From Aspidiotus rigidus (lineage: Eukaryota; Arthropoda; Insecta; Hemiptera; Diaspididae): DNA of 64,000 nt. Positions 60,574 to 64,000 of the stretch are shown piece by piece. A program made the translations under genes and the position numbers. Under the pieces are notes generated by a model that did no database searches, was not told where the DNA came from, and was given only the letters and a program-made list of their open reading frames with translations. Location: NCBI GenBank assembly GCA_035079385.1, contig JAVHKY010000054.1, positions 16,638,001 through 16,702,000 on the forward strand, written 5' to 3'. The first letter of the stretch is position 1. Each line of letters begins with the position of its first letter.

Positions 60574-62078
60574 CATGTTAAAGAAGTTGGGAGTGTCATC
60601 AACAAGTGTGAGGCTATTATCAAAACTCCACCCATGAAAAAACCCTCCTTCTTCCTAACCTCACACCCCCTCTTCTTTACGGGTTGCCAAACGTGCATAC
60701 GAATAACACCCCGATACGACCCGTGGTCTCTTCCATGCTAAATTCCTGGTCCGATGGTTTAAACATTGCATCGATTCTTGAATCTCCTCATTCAGTCTCG
60801 AACTCGGCCTCTTTGATCGACGTCCTGAAAGGTGTAAGACTTTCCCCGGGCACGATCATCTGCTCGTTCGATGTTGTTGGTTCGTACCAGAATATTCAAA
60901 AGACCGCTATTATCCAGCGTATGCGTAAGCTACTTGTCCAGGCCAACATTCCTCACAATGAACTCCAGGAATTTTTCGATCTCTTAAATACGAGTACTTG
61001 TTGGTCCCCTAATTATTGTAAATTCGAAGTGAAATTTTTCGAGTTCTCTGATGAAGTAGGGCTCCCTATTGGATCGCCTTTAGGTTCTCTTATCTCCGAA
61101 ATTTTCATATCCAAGTTTGAACTTGACCTATTTTCCTCGAACCATAGGTGTTACTAACATAAACCTAATCACATTTATTATTGGCACAGGTACGTTGTTG
61201 ACGTTCTATGCACGTGGAAAGATCCTCTAGATGTCCTTGTTGATTTTTTGAGGTATCTCAATTCCAATTTACTTTGAAAATAGGGGATCTTCCATTAACT
61301 TTTTGGATTTATCAATCTCTGTAATAGACGGTATCCATGAGTCTGTTCTGTTGTTCATAAGACGGCGGCTTTTAATAGCTTAGTTCACAAACTCGTATTC
61401 CTTTGAGTCAGACTGCCTTCAAGAAAGAATTACTCAGAATAAAACACCTAGCCAGAGTGAATGGGGTCCAAGTCGACGTTGACGTGATGCTTCGGAGGAA
61501 ACTTACTACGAGCATTCTCGATTCCACCCCCTCCCTCCCCCGAGATACGATCCTCGATCGTCGTATGTGTTGGATCAGTCTCCCTTTCCTGGGGTAGTTC
61601 TCCTCCAATTGGGTCGGGCCCTCCACTCGTTTTGTTTCAGACCAGCTTTCTACGACCTCACTACTGTTAAAGGGTTGTTTGTGAGGCTGAAGGACCCTAG
61701 GAGCAGTAGACCAGCCGCTAGATGAAGGTGATAGTAGCTGAGCACTTGAAGTCTTGGAGTAGGGGAGACTCAGGGGAGTCAGCTTTTGCTGATCGTTCAA
61801 TAAACAGCGGCCACAGTTTCCTTGAGGGATCAGAAAGGCTCCTCCGAAAGGAGAATTCCTTTAACTTGGAAGAACGTATTCGTTTACTTTTCTGAGGTTT
61901 TTCCACCAAATAAATTGATACCTAGGTTTATAGCTTACTTTATCATCAAGATAGATGAAAATATGTACAAGGCTAGTACCACAGGAACCAAAAATGTATG
62001 ATTGTGTTTTCCTCCATAGAAGAGTCATCTCACACAAATACTAGAAACCTATTATAAACATATCTCTATAATTCTACA

Positions 62079-63314
62079 TCACAATAAACCGAAAGTTCTA
62101 AAAGTCATCTTAGTGGGTCTATCTGGGTTGTGTGTGTAACGGAATAGTTCGAATTTGAATCTTCTTCGACAGCAATTTTCCAGGACATGCGCAATCTGTC
62201 GACCATTTATCCACTCTACCGAACAAACTTGAGCCAGAAATTTTCTCATTCGTTTGATTCCGCCTTCGAGCTGTTTATAAAGCAAAATTCGAAATTCATT
62301 TCACAAGGTACGGAAATTATGACCGAAATTTGAAAAAGAGCAGAGATTTTATGACTGCAAAAAAGACAGCAAAGAAAAGAATTTTAGAGAGTCAGAAGTG
62401 TGTGCTTGAATACAGTCGTTCTAGAACATTCTTCAGGACAAGCTTCTCAATGAAAAACAAACCAAGTGATAGGATTATAATTTCAGCGAAGAAATGTCTC
62501 ATCCGAGAAAGAGTAAGAACGAGATAAAAAAAAATGACTTACAAAGTATGCATAAAAACAATGCTCCATGAAAGTACTATGAGCTTTCAAATAACACGGT
62601 GTCGATTTTCTAGTGACAATATTGTCTCTCGACATTATCTCCGCTTTTAAAGTATCATTATACAATGAAAATACGTTTAGAAGGTAACTGAAGATGGAAT
62701 CACGTCTATCTGCAGCCTATAAAATATGGCGCAATATTAAAACATTAAATTTAGCCAAAAAAGATTTCTCAAAACGTCATGTAAATCTATAGAACTAACC
62801 TTGGGGTACGGTCGCTTCGTGACGTAAAAACTGAGTCTAGTCGTGGATTTTGTGGCCCTTGTCCATCCCGTCTTTGAGGAGCAAGTCCGCTTACGATATT
62901 GTTGCAATCCCAAAGTGACAAAATGAGATGGCCTTCTATAGGTTGCTACATATTTGTCCACATCTGCTTGCAAGGAATGTAATCCTGTAAAGAAGAACAA
63001 GTTACAGTTTGGTTCCTTCCTTTTTGTGGTCATAAATCTAATTGCATACAAATTGTAAACTGACCGTACTTGAAATTACCACCTCAGGGAAAACAGTGGT
63101 GGAATGGATAAGATTCCGTTTTTTGACTATTCTTTCAGTTTTCTTCAATTGATCACTGGTTTGTTTTACGTCCACTTTCGAGATAACTGGGAGAGAAGAA
63201 AATACGAAAGTCTGATCAGTAAGTAAAATTGTATTATCTCAAAGACATACACCAAACGCTCTCACCTGATTCCATGAAAAAAATTAGTGTAATACTGATG
63301 TATAAGATACCCAT
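62079..63314 (-). CDS. SCW-L: secreted four-cysteine protein, longest copy
   Basis: Exons 63314-63266, 63186-63070, 62984-62800, 62716-62543 and 62270-62079 give 238 aa. Exon 1 encodes MGILYISITLIFFMES. Exon 2 is Lys-rich (KKTERIVKKRN). Exon 3 is basic with an added Cys (QQYRKRTCSSK) and ends KRPYPK, like SCW-J. Exon 4 has CYLKAHSTFMEHC then FYAYF. Exon 5 starts LEGGIKRMRKFL, close to SCW-K, with CSVEW and ENCC, so one extra Cys precedes the last. The 28-residue tail is Thr/Arg-rich. It lies farthest from DDX20 and borders the end of the window, so the array may continue. Confidence 0.85.
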
Positions 63315-64000
63315 AGTGTGAGCACAGTTTACTTATTGAATGAACAAGGGCAGTATGATATAATGCTTAGAAATATACAGTATCATCTTATTACTTTTTA
63401 TAGAATAAGAATTTTACGACGTATACTGTAGAAGTACAAGAATGATACCTACGTTGTTGACAAAATTGTTAACTTATTCAAAAAATTTATTGGCCAATAA
63501 ACTCAAATAATTTCCAATATTTCATATCTACAGAGGATTTCCGTTATCTATAGTTTAAATTGCGTAGGCCAGAATTTCTGGGCTGATAAATGAAATGAAT
63601 TTGTGAAATATTAAACCTAATGTAAGAAAAGAAAAAGATGGTAAAAGATGTTGAGTTTTTCGATTTTTATGCTTTGACTGAAGAAAAAAATCGTCTGTGA
63701 AAGAAAATTTCCAATCATTATCATCAGAACGAATATTTCATCATCAAGTATAGCCTTACGCAGGTGAACTTCTCTTCAAGTAGGCCATTTGATATCAGTT
63801 TTAGGAATGCGATGTTTCCAGTTGGGTGAATTTCATGATCTGAAGAAAGTGAAGTCGAAAAATATAACGATGAATTCATATTTATTTGTGGAAAATTGAG
63901 GAGAAGGAAAAAACGTACCCTAATGGTGTGAAAAACTAGAGTAAAATAAATAGAACACTAAAAATTTTGAAGCAATCTGGTTCATGTCTACGGCTCTCCA
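63315..64000. other. upstream region of SCW-L, window end
   Basis: No gene or family exon is recognised up to the end of the window. Only the promoter side of SCW-L can be expected here. Confidence 0.45.

Larger units (their letters stand above)
58011..60585. repeat. 12-bp target duplication flanking the inner Penelope copy
   Basis: CATGTTAAAGAA occurs at 58011-58022 and again at 60574-60585. Reading across from 58022 to 60586 restores the outer copy's frame around its HVKE motif, which supports the two being duplicated target ends. Confidence 0.85.
57080..61900 (+). mobile_element. older Penelope-like element, with inverted 5' piece, split by a second copy
   Basis: Three parts belong together. 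At 57080-57640 the - strand encodes the end of a Penelope protein (QTAFKEELLTIKHLARVNGV, then a GIY-YIG-like remnant FYIDETSRQMEVRV). At about 57640 orientation flips and the + strand gives the start of the reverse transcriptase region (LLEKGLKFSVPPL, ITKAD-type VTKADTGNAVVVM) up to 58022. The sequence resumes at 60574 (HVKEVGSVINKCE), passes CSFDVVGSYQNI and GLPIGSPLGSLISE, and ends near 61900 with an LKSWSRGDSGESAFADRS remnant. Stops, frameshifts and a damaged YVDD (YVVD) show it is dead. A 5' partial inverted copy is a known structural habit of Penelope elements. Confidence 0.82.

Noticed and set aside
14752..63314. SCW family as odorant-binding or chemosensory proteins
   Set aside because: Chemosensory proteins have four cysteines spaced C-x6-C-x18-C-x2-C, and classic odorant-binding proteins have six with C-x3-C. 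Neither fits C-x11-C and C-x17-C.
14752..63314. SCW family as aphid bicycle gall effectors
   Set aside because: The array and signal peptides are reminiscent, but bicycle proteins are defined by paired C-Y-C motifs and many microexons. Here the pattern is CY-x10-C once, with few exons.
1..64000. CRISPR arrays, bacterial operons, rRNA or tRNA genes
   Set aside because: The window is eukaryotic. No regular spacer repeats, rRNA blocks or tRNA arms were seen, although a tRNA scan could not be run.

Overview
The window is nuclear DNA from an animal, almost certainly an arthropod. It is AT-rich, its genes are split by short GT-AG introns, and it carries Penelope-like, LINE, Helitron, hAT, mariner and Merlin remnants. 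A sap-feeding hemipteran is my guess from overall style, but no single sequence proves it. All gene models here were spliced by hand and are supported by reading frame, splice dinucleotides and exon phase.

Layout. Positions 1-6080 hold no intact gene: a broken Helitron protein, simple repeats and a small terminal-inverted-repeat element. Positions 6081-13473 hold two conserved housekeeping genes ending tail to tail: an RNF8-like FHA-coiled-coil-RING ubiquitin ligase (+ strand, 14 exons, 651 aa) and a DDX20/Gemin3-like DEAD-box helicase (- strand, 6 exons, 808 aa, with DEVD in place of DEAD).

Positions 14752-63314 are the interesting part. They carry a head-to-tail array of twelve related small genes, all on the - strand, named SCW-A to SCW-L here for convenience. 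Each encodes a short predicted signal peptide in a first exon ending in phase 1, a fast-changing linker, an exon with C-x11-C (usually starting Cys-Tyr, with Phe eight residues after the first Cys), and a last exon with C-x3-W-x13-C. These spacings are identical in all twelve copies although most other residues differ. I do not recognise the family. Copies A-G have four exons. Copies H-L have five, a GG motif at the start of the last exon, and in several copies a strongly basic linker. The two types occupy adjacent halves of the array, as expected for stepwise tandem duplication. Products are inferred to be secreted four-cysteine helical proteins of about 140-240 residues. Roles such as salivary effector, venom or immune factor are possible but untested.

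The array is riddled with mobile DNA. A hAT element with perfect 8-bp target duplications and a LINE fragment lie inside the last intron of SCW-B. A mariner-like element lies inside the last intron of SCW-J. Between genes there are a Merlin remnant, a roughly 1-kb palindrome, two perfect or near-perfect hairpins and several Penelope fragments. A nested Penelope complex lies at 57080-61900, where one nearly intact copy with a GIY-YIG domain has inserted into an older copy, leaving a 12-bp duplication.
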